Counted from the stretch's first letter, positions 1 through 4,295 are shown. The stretch is DNA of 5,517 bases from JBHEPS01 sp046261635 (GCA_046261635.1 JBHEOL010000143.1:1-5517), one strand, 5' to 3'. Notes: generated by a model from the sequence alone, not told the origin. Numbers and translations are program-made.

Positions 1-579
1 GGCCGCCCCTACGAGGTCAAGGAGGGAGAGGGGGCGTTCTATGGCCCGAAGATCGACTTCGACGTGTCCGACAGCATCGGCCGGAAGTGGCAGCTCGGGA
101 CGATTCAGCTCGATTACAACGCGCCGGAGCGCTTCGATCTGACCTTCGTCGGGGCGGATAATGCGGCCCACCGGCCTGCCGTGCTGCACCGGGCGATCTA
201 CGGATCGTTCGAGCGCTTCATCGCGATCCTGATCGAGCACTTCGCCGGCGCGTTTCCCCTCTGGCTCGCGCCGGTCCAGGCGATCGTCCTGCCGCTCTCG
301 GAGAAGTTCGTCGAGTACGGCCGTGAGGTGGAGGCGAAGCTGAAGGCGGCCGGGCTGAGGGCGGCGATCGACGAGTCGAACGAGAAGCTCGGGGCCAAGA
401 TCCGGACCGCCCAGCTCGAGAAGGTCCCATTCATGCTGGTCGTAGGGGAGAAGGAAGCGCAGAGCGGCGAGGTCGCCGTGCGCAAGCGGACTGGAGGGGA
501 CCAGGGAGCGATGCCGCTCGAGAGGTTCATCGAGCACGCCCGCGCGCTCATCGGCTCACGCTCCTTGACTTTGGAGTAG
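1..579 (+). CDS. thrS: Threonyl-tRNA synthetase, C-terminal part (5' end outside window)
   Basis: Class II aminoacyl-tRNA synthetase that charges tRNA(Thr) with threonine in the cytoplasm. The frame is open from base 1 and ends at TAG 577-579, giving 192 visible residues; full-length bacterial ThrS is about 640, so roughly two thirds is missing. Visible residues 10-50 hold the catalytic-core signature (EGAFYGPKIDF, then WQLGTIQLDYNAPERFDL). HRAIYGSFERF at 63-73 is class II motif 3, and His63 matches the last zinc-ligand histidine known from the family. From LWLAPVQ (about 88-93) to the end is the HGTP anticodon-binding domain, with the typical VVGEKEAQSGEVAVRKR at 147-163. It heads the thrS-infC-rpmI-rplT cluster, and a likely promoter for the next gene overlaps its last codons. 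Identification is firm. Confidence 0.97.
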   Translation, partial: GRPYEVKEGEGAFYGPKIDFDVSDSIGRKWQLGTIQLDYNAPERFDLTFVGADNAAHRPAVLHRAIYGSFERFIAILIEHFAGAFPLWLAPVQAIVLPLSEKFVEYGREVEAKLKAAGLRAAIDESNEKLGAKIRTAQLEKVPFMLVVGEKEAQSGEVAVRKRTGGDQGAMPLERFIEHARALIGSRSLTLE

Positions 580-594
580 CCGATTCCGTAAATT
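565..594 (+). promoter_or_regulatory. Possible sigma70-type promoter for infC-rpmI-rplT
   Basis: TTGACT (565-570, five of six bases of the -35 consensus) and TAAATT (589-594, four of six bases of the -10) are 18 bp apart. The -35 lies inside the last codons of thrS and the -10 just after its stop. Transcription would begin near base 601 and give infC a leader of about 140 nt. Internal promoters at the end of thrS serving infC are known in enterobacteria. The -10 is weak, so this is an inference from sequence match and position. Confidence 0.4.
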
Positions 595-672
595 GAACAG
601 CCGATTCAGAGGCAGACGACCTCGAGGACGTACGAATCCGAGTGACCCAGTGACACGCAGATGATCCGATGA

Positions 673-689
673 CGGCTGCCCCGCAGCCG
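673..689 (+). repeat. Hairpin in the infC leader
   Basis: A perfect 7-bp stem (CGGCTGC 673-679 with GCAGCCG 683-689) around a 3-nt loop lies about 40 nt upstream of the infC ribosome binding site. There is no T-run directly after it, so it is not a standard terminator; a T-rich stretch (717-727) appears only about 28 nt later. It could be part of a structured leader, but nothing in the sequence proves a role. Confidence 0.4.
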
Positions 690-728
690 CGCCGGACCTG
701 CGCGCTCCCGTCGCTCGCTTTTCATTTC

Positions 729-745
729 AGGAGGAAACAAACATT
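729..745 (+). promoter_or_regulatory. Ribosome binding site that selects the AUU start of infC
   Basis: AGGAGG at 729-734 is a full anti-16S match. With an 8-nt spacer it points to ATT at 743, not to the ATG at 764, which would have a 29-nt spacer. This site decides the start call for infC. AUU is a codon that IF3 itself discriminates against, so the site probably also carries autoregulation; that part is inference from the known enterobacterial case. Confidence 0.75.
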
Positions 746-1294
746 TTCGGACCACGCCGTTTCATGCGCCGCCCGCCTCGGCTACCCGAGGCCGAAAACC
801 GGATCAATGAGCTGATCCGCGTCCCCGAAGTCCGACTCATCGACGACGAAGGCAACCAGGTCGGCGTCGTGCCGATCGAGCAGGCCCGCACGATGGCGCG
901 GGAGAAGAGCCTCGACCTCGTCGAGATCGCCCCGCAGGCCAAGCCGCCCGTCTGCAAGATCATGGATTACGGGAAGTACCTCTTCCAGCAGAAGAAGAAG
1001 CAGAGCGAAGCGAAAAAGAAGCAGAAGGTCATCGTCGTCAAGGAGGTGCAGTTCCGCCCCCGCATCGACGAGCACGACTTCAACTTCAAGAAGAACAACG
1101 TCATGCGCTTCCTCGAGGATGGGGACAAGGTCAAGGCGATCGTCCGGTTCCGCGGCCGCGAGATGGCGCACCAGGAGCTCGGTCGGGCCGTCCTCGAGCG
1201 CCTGATCACCGAAGTGAAGGAAAAGGGCGCTCCGGAGACGAACTTCGACCTCCAGGGCAACAGGATGATCATCGTCTTGGCGCCAGCCAAGTAA
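743..1294 (+). CDS. infC: Translation initiation factor IF-3, AUU start
   Basis: IF3 binds the 30S subunit, keeps it apart from 50S and checks start codon-initiator tRNA pairing. I place the start at ATT 743-745: it is in frame, 8 nt after a perfect AGGAGG (729-734), and gives 183 residues, close to the E. coli length of 180. The nearest ATG (764) lies 29 nt from that AGGAGG with nothing comparable in front, and would give 176 residues. AUU starts of infC are established in E. coli and relatives and allow IF3 to repress its own mRNA. Domains: N-terminal domain about 15-80, with the signature PPVCKIMDYGK at 68-78; lysine-rich linker about 81-97; C-terminal 30S-binding domain about 98-180, with RFRGREM at 135-141 and MIIVLAPAK at the end. 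The stop is TAA, and a large palindrome begins 6 nt later. Confidence 0.95.
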   Translation: MFGPRRFMRRPPRLPEAENRINELIRVPEVRLIDDEGNQVGVVPIEQARTMAREKSLDLVEIAPQAKPPVCKIMDYGKYLFQQKKKQSEAKKKQKVIVVKEVQFRPRIDEHDFNFKKNNVMRFLEDGDKVKAIVRFRGREMAHQELGRAVLERLITEVKEKGAPETNFDLQGNRMIIVLAPAK

Positions 1295-1300
1295 ACGCGG

Positions 1301-1396
1301 GTCTTGGAGTCTAGGGGTCTAGGGGTCGGGCGGGGCTCGATCCCAGCTCACGAGACCAGGCTCTCCGCAGACTCCTAGACCCCTAGACTCCAAGAC
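1301..1396. repeat. Large palindromic element between infC and rpmI
   Basis: Arms at 1301-1327 and 1370-1396 are complementary over 27 positions, with a single G-U pair (1324/1373) as the only deviation; the loop is 42 nt. Each arm contains an 8-bp tandem word, GTCTAGGG (left copies 1309-1316 and 1317-1324), with the rare tetranucleotide CTAG. The element begins 6 nt after the infC stop and ends 58 nt before rpmI. No T-run follows either arm, so it is not a typical terminator, although a stem this strong in RNA could slow ribosomes or RNase or act as an attenuator. It looks like a dispersed intergenic repeat, but only one copy is in this window. Confidence 0.85.
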
Positions 1397-1443
1397 TTCT
1401 GGGAATTTACGGTCTGCCCGATCGAGTTTGGAGGCTGGCTGTT

Positions 1444-1457
1444 AGGGGATACGTATG
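1444..1457 (+). promoter_or_regulatory. Ribosome binding site and start of rpmI
   Basis: AGGGG at 1444-1448 lies 6 nt before the ATG at 1455 and fixes the start of bL35. In E. coli the rpmI leader is the binding site through which L20 represses rpmI and rplT. Whether the 1397-1454 leader here folds in a similar way cannot be told by eye. Confidence 0.6.
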
Positions 1458-1652
1458 CCTAAGATGAAGACGCACCGAGGCGCGGCCAAACGGTTCAAGA
1501 AGTCCGCAACCGGGAAGCTCCGCCGCCAGCACGCCTTCCATTCGCACATCCTGACCAAGAAGGGCCCGGGGCGGAAACGCCACCTGGCCGCGAGCACCGA
1601 GGTCTCGAAGGCGAACGAGAAGACGGTCAATCGGATGCTCCCGTACCTCTGA
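1455..1652 (+). CDS. rpmI: 50S ribosomal protein bL35
   Basis: Small basic protein of the large ribosomal subunit, 65 residues, the usual length for the family. The N-terminus MPKMKTHRGAAKRFKKSATG and the internal HILTKKGPGRKRHL (residues 31-44) are the family hallmarks, and the protein ends with the typical LPYL. It binds 23S rRNA within the large subunit. The start is supported by AGGGG 6 nt upstream, and the stop is TGA. It lies between infC and rplT, as in most bacteria, but the gaps on both sides are long (160 and 143 nt) and full of stem-loops, so expression may be tuned between the three genes. Identification is firm. Confidence 0.97.
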   Translation: MPKMKTHRGAAKRFKKSATGKLRRQHAFHSHILTKKGPGRKRHLAASTEVSKANEKTVNRMLPYL

Positions 1653-1659
1653 CCGGAAC

Positions 1660-1678
1660 GGACCGGCGCAGCCGGTCC
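1660..1678. repeat. GC hairpin 1 in the rpmI-rplT gap
   Basis: A perfect 8-bp inverted repeat, GGACCGGC (1660-1667) and GCCGGTCC (1671-1678), around the loop GCA. It begins 7 nt after the rpmI stop. There is no T-run, so it is not an intrinsic terminator. The sequence style resembles short palindromes scattered between genes in GC-rich genomes; a genome-wide copy count would show this. Confidence 0.6.
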
Positions 1679-1698
1679 CTACGCGAGGTCGGGTAACC

Positions 1699-1717
1699 GG
1701 CGGGCCTGCGGCCCGCC
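1699..1717. repeat. GC hairpin 2 in the rpmI-rplT gap
   Basis: A perfect 8-bp inverted repeat, GGCGGGCC (1699-1706) and GGCCCGCC (1710-1717), around the loop TGC. An outer stem GGTCG/CGACC (1687-1691 with 1727-1731) could enclose it. Downstream, CCGGGT (1730-1735) can pair with ACCCGG (1757-1762) around an inner GGCA/TGCC stem. The rplT ribosome binding site (1785-1790) is left outside all of these stems. Confidence 0.55.
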
Positions 1718-1795
1718 CCACGAGCGCGACCGGGTGGCAATTCCCACTGCCTCCTGACCCGGCCGCTCCGAACGAAAGGAAACGAGGAGGAATCG

Positions 1796-2155
1796 ATGCC
1801 GAGAGTCAAACGCGGCCCCAAGAGAAAGAACCGCCGCTCGAAGATCCTGAAAGCCGCCAAGGGCTATTACGGGTTGAAGTCGCGCGGTCACCGCATCGCG
1901 AGGCAGCAGGTCGAGAAGGGCCTGGTCTCCGCCTTCGCCGGCCGGAAAGACCGCAAGGGTGAGTTCCGGAAGCTCTGGATCACACGCATCGGCGCCGCCG
2001 CGCGCTTGAACGGGATCAGCTACTCGCAGCTGATGAACGGCCTCAAGATCGCCGGATCGCCGCTCGACCGGAAGATCCTCGCCGACATCGCCGTCCGCGA
2101 CGCCGCCGGGTTCACGGCGATCGCGGAGAGCGCGAAGACGGCCTTGGCGAAGTAG
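1796..2155 (+). CDS. rplT: 50S ribosomal protein bL20
   Basis: Early-assembling 23S rRNA-binding protein needed for 50S formation; in E. coli and Bacillus it also represses its own operon. The 119 residues match the usual length. The basic extended N-terminal arm (MPRVKRGPKRKNRRSKILKA) and the GYYGLKSRGHRIARQQVEK region (residues 23-41) are typical. The globular domain follows, with DRKGEFRKLWITRIGAAAR at about 52-70 and NGISYSQLMNGLK at 72-84. AGGAGG at 1785-1790, 5 nt before the ATG, fixes the start. The final Lys codon and the TAG stop (2150-2155) fall inside the first unit of a palindromic repeat, so the repeat appears to supply the last codon and stop. A strong terminator follows. Confidence 0.97.
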   Translation: MPRVKRGPKRKNRRSKILKAAKGYYGLKSRGHRIARQQVEKGLVSAFAGRKDRKGEFRKLWITRIGAAARLNGISYSQLMNGLKIAGSPLDRKILADIAVRDAAGFTAIAESAKTALAK

Positions 2156-2320
2156 TCAGGGAGAAGTAGTCAGGGGAAAGGGACCCCCCTCCCTTCCCTA
2201 TGAAAAAGGAAGGCCTTGGCCTTCCTTTTTTTTGCTCACATCCTGCTTGTGGCGGGAGCGGGCGGCGGCCCCTTCCCCCTGACTACTTTTCCCTGACTAC
2301 TTCTACTTCCCCTGACTACT
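2149..2320. repeat. AGTAGTCAGGG palindromic element, copy I (between rplT and pheS)
   Basis: The unit AGTAGTCAGGG occurs directly at 2151-2161 and 2165-2175 (14-bp step). It occurs as its complement at 2278-2288, 2292-2302 and 2310-2320 (steps of 14 and 18 bp, the last with a short degenerate piece in between). The arms 2150-2182 and 2270-2302 match over 31 of 33 positions by eye. The left arm contains the rplT stop codon, and the right arm ends 3 nt from the pheS stop. The 87-nt interior holds an intrinsic terminator and a G/C-rich stretch. Its reverse complement resembles copy II at 3353-3480 in both arms. No protein-coding content is visible. Confidence 0.9.
2203..2233 (+). terminator. Intrinsic terminator after rplT, possibly bidirectional
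   Basis: GGAAGGCC (2208-2215) and GGCCTTCC (2218-2225) form a perfect stem, extended by AAAAA (2203-2207) pairing with TTTTT, and followed by an eight-base T-run (2226-2233). It lies about 50 nt after the rplT stop and would end the infC-rpmI-rplT transcript. Read on the other strand, the five A's give a five-base U-run, so it may also end the opposing pheS transcript, whose stop is about 90 nt away. Confidence 0.93.
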
Positions 2321-2323
2321 CTC

Positions 2324-3349
2324 CTACGTGAATTGCCCCAGCACGCGCAGATCGTTCTCGAACAGCACCCGGATGTTCGGAATCCCGAACTTCAGCATCG
2401 CGACGCGGTCGATGCCGAGGCCGAATGCGAAGCCGCTCCACTCCTCCGGGTCGATGTTGCAGTTGCGGAGCACCTGGGGATGGATCATGCCGCAGCCGAG
2501 GATCTCCATCCAGCCGGTCTGCGAACAGGTGCCGCACCCTTCCCCGCCGCAGAAGGCGCAGGAGATGTCGACCTCCGCCGACGGCTCGGTGAAGGGGAAG
2601 TAGCTTGGGCGGAATCGGACCTTCCGGTCCGCGGAGAAGATCTGCTTCAGGAAATGCTCGAGGGTCCCCTTCAGATGCCCGAAGTGGACGCCCCGGTCGA
2701 CGTAGAACCCCTCGATCTGATGGAACATCGGCGAGCGGCGGAGCGTGATCTCGTCGCGGCGGTAAACGCGTCCGGGTGCGATGACCCGAAGGGGCGGCCG
2801 GCGCGACTCCATCACCCGGATCTGCACGTTCGACGTGTGCGTCCGGAGAAGGAGGTCGTCCCCGAGGTAGAGGGTGTCCTGCGTATCGCGGGCGGGGTGT
2901 TCCGGCGCGAAATTGAGCGCGCCGAAGTTGTACCAGTCGCTCTCGATCTCCGGCCCCGGCTCCACCGAATAGCCCATCTCGCGGAAGATCGTTTCGATCT
3001 CGCGGCGGGCGATCGTCGTCGGGTGAAGGTGGCCCAGCTGCGGGCGGCGCGCCGGGAGCGTCACGTCGAGGACCTCGAGGCGCTCTTTCCGCGACGCCTC
3101 CTCGGTTCGCAGCCGCTCCAGCTTTTCCTTGAGCTCGGTTTCGAGGGCGTCGCGGAGCCGGTTGAGCGTCTCGCCCGCCTCCTTCTTCCGCTCCGCGGGG
3201 ACGCTCTTGAGCTCGGCGAAGAGGGCAGGGACGATCCCCCCCTTCCGCCCGAAATAGCGGACGCGGATCTCGTCGACCGCGGCGGCGGTCGACGCCTGCT
3301 CGAGAGAGGCGTGGAACTCGGATTCGATCTGGGGGATTCGGTCGATCAT
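2324..3349 (-). CDS. pheS: Phenylalanyl-tRNA synthetase alpha subunit
   Basis: Catalytic subunit of the (alpha-beta)2 enzyme that charges tRNA(Phe). Its 341 residues fit the family. Order: N-terminal coiled-coil tRNA-binding arm (about 1-90, charged helices); DVTLPARR at 95-102 and LHP at 108-110, opening the catalytic domain; motif 2 around GRVYRRDEITLRRSPMFHQ (193-211); RFRPSYFPFTEPSAEVD (245-261); motif 3 GFAFGLGIDR (306-315). Cys264, 267, 272 and 275 form a CxxC-x4-CxxC knuckle, likely metal-binding and also found in other bacterial PheS. The ATG at 3349 has no purine-rich ribosome binding site, because the upstream bases are repeat sequence. The gene faces rplT instead of following it, and no pheT lies downstream, although the beta subunit is essential for activity. 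It probably shares a transcript with the HU/IHF gene. Confidence 0.96.
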   Translation of the reverse strand: MIDRIPQIESEFHASLEQASTAAAVDEIRVRYFGRKGGIVPALFAELKSVPAERKKEAGETLNRLRDALETELKEKLERLRTEEASRKERLEVLDVTLPARRPQLGHLHPTTIARREIETIFREMGYSVEPGPEIESDWYNFGALNFAPEHPARDTQDTLYLGDDLLLRTHTSNVQIRVMESRRPPLRVIAPGRVYRRDEITLRRSPMFHQIEGFYVDRGVHFGHLKGTLEHFLKQIFSADRKVRFRPSYFPFTEPSAEVDISCAFCGGEGCGTCSQTGWMEILGCGMIHPQVLRNCNIDPEEWSGFAFGLGIDRVAMLKFGIPNIRVLFENDLRVLGQFT

Positions 3350-3352
3350 GAC

Positions 3353-3480
3353 GGGGAGTAGTCAGGGAGACGGGGAGTAGTCAGGGAGAAGTAGTCAGGG
3401 GGAAGGGAGCGCCCGACGACGGGCCTGCTCAGGGTGGGAGGGGGAACCCTTTCCCCTGACTACTTTCCCCTGTCTACTTC
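3353..3480. repeat. AGTAGTCAGGG palindromic element, copy II (between HU/IHF gene and pheS)
   Basis: Direct units lie at 3357-3367, 3376-3386 and 3390-3400 (steps 19 and 14 bp), and complementary units at 3454-3464 and 3468-3478 (14-bp step, the last with one base changed). Arms 3375-3407 and 3447-3479 match at 28 of 33 positions. Copy II reads as the reverse complement of copy I: 3357-3408 against 2269-2320 matches at about 44 of 52 positions, and 3434-3480 against 2149-2195 at 40 of 47, without gaps, counted by eye. Unlike copy I it has no poly-T terminator inside. It begins 3 nt from the pheS start codon and ends on the stop codon of the HU/IHF gene, so it makes up the whole leader of pheS. 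Confidence 0.88.
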
Positions 3481-3748
3481 ACAACAGGTTCCGCAGCTCC
3501 TTGCCCGGCTTGAAGCGAATCGTGTTGCCGGGGGGGATCCTCACCTCGACGCCCGTCTTCGGGTTGCGGCCGATTCCCTTCTTCCGCTGCTTGACCTGGA
3601 ACACGCCGAAACCGCGGAGCTCGATGCGCTGGCCCGAAGCGAGCGCGCGGCGGAGCCCATCGATGACCGTGTCGACGGCCTGCGCCGCCTTGACCCGCGA
3701 AATATCCGTCGACTCCGCGACTTTGTTGACGATATCGGCCTTGATCAT
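3479..3748 (-). CDS. HU/IHF-family DNA-binding protein
   Basis: Small dimeric nucleoid protein that bends DNA, 89 residues, the standard HU length. The N-terminal helices (residues 1-40, beginning MIKADIVNKVAES) form the dimer body. IELRGFGVFQV (43-53) leads into the beta arms, with GRNPKTG (60-66) at the arm tip containing the proline that intercalates in DNA. RFKPGKELR (77-85) closes the fold. I chose ATG 3748 because GGAGGAA (3753-3759) lies just upstream and because the family starts here; an upstream in-frame ATG would add 17 unusual residues and lies beyond the promoter. HU and IHF subunits cannot be told apart safely; the FKPGKELR ending is somewhat IHF-like. In E. coli, ihfA lies near pheST, but downstream. 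The stop TGA adjoins repeat copy II. Confidence 0.94.
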   Translation of the reverse strand: MIKADIVNKVAESTDISRVKAAQAVDTVIDGLRRALASGQRIELRGFGVFQVKQRKKGIGRNPKTGVEVRIPPGNTIRFKPGKELRNLL

Positions 3749-3769
3749 CGAGTTCCTCCGAGCCCTCGG

Positions 3770-3799
3770 ATTATAGGAGGATGCGAGGCTCGAGGTCAA
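3770..3799 (-). promoter_or_regulatory. Near-consensus sigma70 promoter of the HU/IHF gene
   Basis: On the minus strand TTGACC (3799-3794, five of six) is followed after 18 bp by a perfect TATAAT (3775-3770). Transcription should begin near 3763, leaving a leader of about 15 nt that contains the GGAGGAA ribosome binding site. It is the strongest promoter in the window, fitting an abundant nucleoid protein. Read-through past copy II would also serve pheS, for which no separate promoter is visible. Confidence 0.8.
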
Positions 3800-3813
3800 T
3801 TAAACCTCTGATC

Positions 3814-3831
3814 CGACGCGAGTTGGCGTCG
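3814..3831. repeat. Small hairpin in front of the S4-domain gene
   Basis: CGACGC (3814-3819) and GCGTCG (3826-3831) form a perfect 6-bp stem with a 6-nt loop, 14 nt before the ATG at 3846. It could affect initiation, which already has only a weak ribosome binding site (CAGGG at 3832-3836, 9 nt from the ATG). No clear promoter for this gene is visible in the divergent gap. Confidence 0.3.
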
Positions 3832-3845
3832 CAGGGCCCCACAGG

Positions 3846-4220
3846 ATGGAAACGACTCCCGCATCGACCGCCCGCATCGACCTCTGGCTCAAGCATGCGT
3901 GCGTGGTCCGTCACCGCGCCGAGGCGACCGAGGCGTGCAAAGGTGGGCTCGTGAAGATCAATGGGCGGCGGGTCAAACCGTCCGCCGACATCCGCGCCGG
4001 GGATGTCGTCGAGCTCACCGAGCCGCGCTACCGCAAGCTCGTCGTCCTCGGGGTTCCCCCGAAGCAGGTCTCCAAGGAAGCGGCGCGCCTGCTGTACCGG
4101 GACGAGACTCCGGAGCCGACACCCGAGCAGGTCGCCGTCCGGATCGCCATGCGGGACGATGGGAGCGGAAGGCCGACCAAGAAGGAGAGGAGAGAGATCG
4201 AGCGCTGGAAGGGGCGGTAG
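3846..4220 (+). CDS. hslR: S4-domain RNA-binding protein, Hsp15-like
   Basis: The 124 residues match the layout of E. coli Hsp15 (133 residues), which binds 50S subunits carrying a stalled nascent chain and helps recycle them. The S4 domain covers about residues 9-70: ARIDLWLKHACVVRHRAEATEAC, then GLVKINGRRVKPSADIRAGDVVEL, the typical alpha-L RNA-binding fold. The C-terminal basic tail GRPTKKERREIERWKG (108-123) resembles the end of Hsp15, which argues for this family over other short S4 proteins such as RqcP/YlmH types. It is transcribed away from the HU/IHF gene and converges on rodA. The start ATG has only a weak ribosome binding site. The family is sure; the exact Hsp15 function and its heat induction are inferred, and no heat-shock promoter is visible. 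Confidence 0.85.
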   Translation: METTPASTARIDLWLKHACVVRHRAEATEACKGGLVKINGRRVKPSADIRAGDVVELTEPRYRKLVVLGVPPKQVSKEAARLLYRDETPEPTPEQVAVRIAMRDDGSGRPTKKERREIERWKGR

Positions 4221-4245
4221 TTCTTCAATTCGCCCCTCACCCCGG

Positions 4246-4271
4246 CCCTCTCCCCGCAAGCGGGGAGAGGG
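4246..4271. repeat. Perfect 12-bp palindrome of a widespread intergenic repeat type
   Basis: CCCTCTCCCCGC (4246-4257) and GCGGGGAGAGGG (4260-4271) pair perfectly around AA, preceded by CCCCTCACCCCGG. From memory, this wording (CCCTCACCCC..CCCTCTCCCCGC-AA-GCGGGGAGAGGG) recurs between genes in many GC-rich bacteria as a REP-like repeat. It lies in the convergent gap between hslR and rodA. There is no T-run on either strand, so it is not a standard terminator, though it may stabilise both mRNA 3' ends. Confidence 0.85.
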
Positions 4272-4274
4272 GGA

Positions 4275-4295
4275 GCGTGACGCTGCGCGTCACGC
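4275..4295. repeat. Perfect 9-bp hairpin overlapping the rodA stop
   Basis: GCGTGACGC (4275-4283) and GCGTCACGC (4287-4295) pair around TGC. The rodA stop TGA (4292-4290) and its last codons are part of the right arm. It stands 3 nt from the preceding 12-bp palindrome, so the rodA mRNA would end in two stacked stem-loops. No T-run follows. It probably acts as a 3'-end structure, but this is inference. Confidence 0.6.

Noticed and set aside
264..275. Missing metal ligands or damage in thrS
   Set aside because: The visible part has the expected histidine and motif 3; the other ligands lie outside the window, so nothing suggests a defect.
764..1294. infC starting at ATG 764
   Set aside because: The ATG is 29 nt from the only good ribosome binding site, and the in-frame ATT at 743 has ideal spacing and gives the better family length. 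The body of the protein is the same either way.
1301..1396. Intrinsic terminator or insertion sequence after infC
   Set aside because: No T-run follows and no transposase reading frame fits in 96 bp; rpmI downstream needs the transcript or a promoter that I cannot see.
2333..3361. 342-codon open frame on the + strand opposite pheS
   Set aside because: The translation is Arg/Glu/Ala-rich with no family features, and it mirrors a strongly supported pheS. Long antisense frames are common in GC-rich genes.
2149..3480. CRISPR array
   Set aside because: Units are 11 bp with 3-8 bp between them and occur in inverted arms; there are no unique spacers of 30-40 bp and no cas genes.
3749..3799. 17-residue N-terminal extension of the HU/IHF protein
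   Set aside because: It would run through the TATAAT and TTGACC promoter and has no family similarity; ATG 3748 has a good ribosome binding site.
4246..4295. Intrinsic terminators for hslR and rodA
   Set aside because: The stems are strong but neither strand has a T-run after them, so they are listed as repeats.
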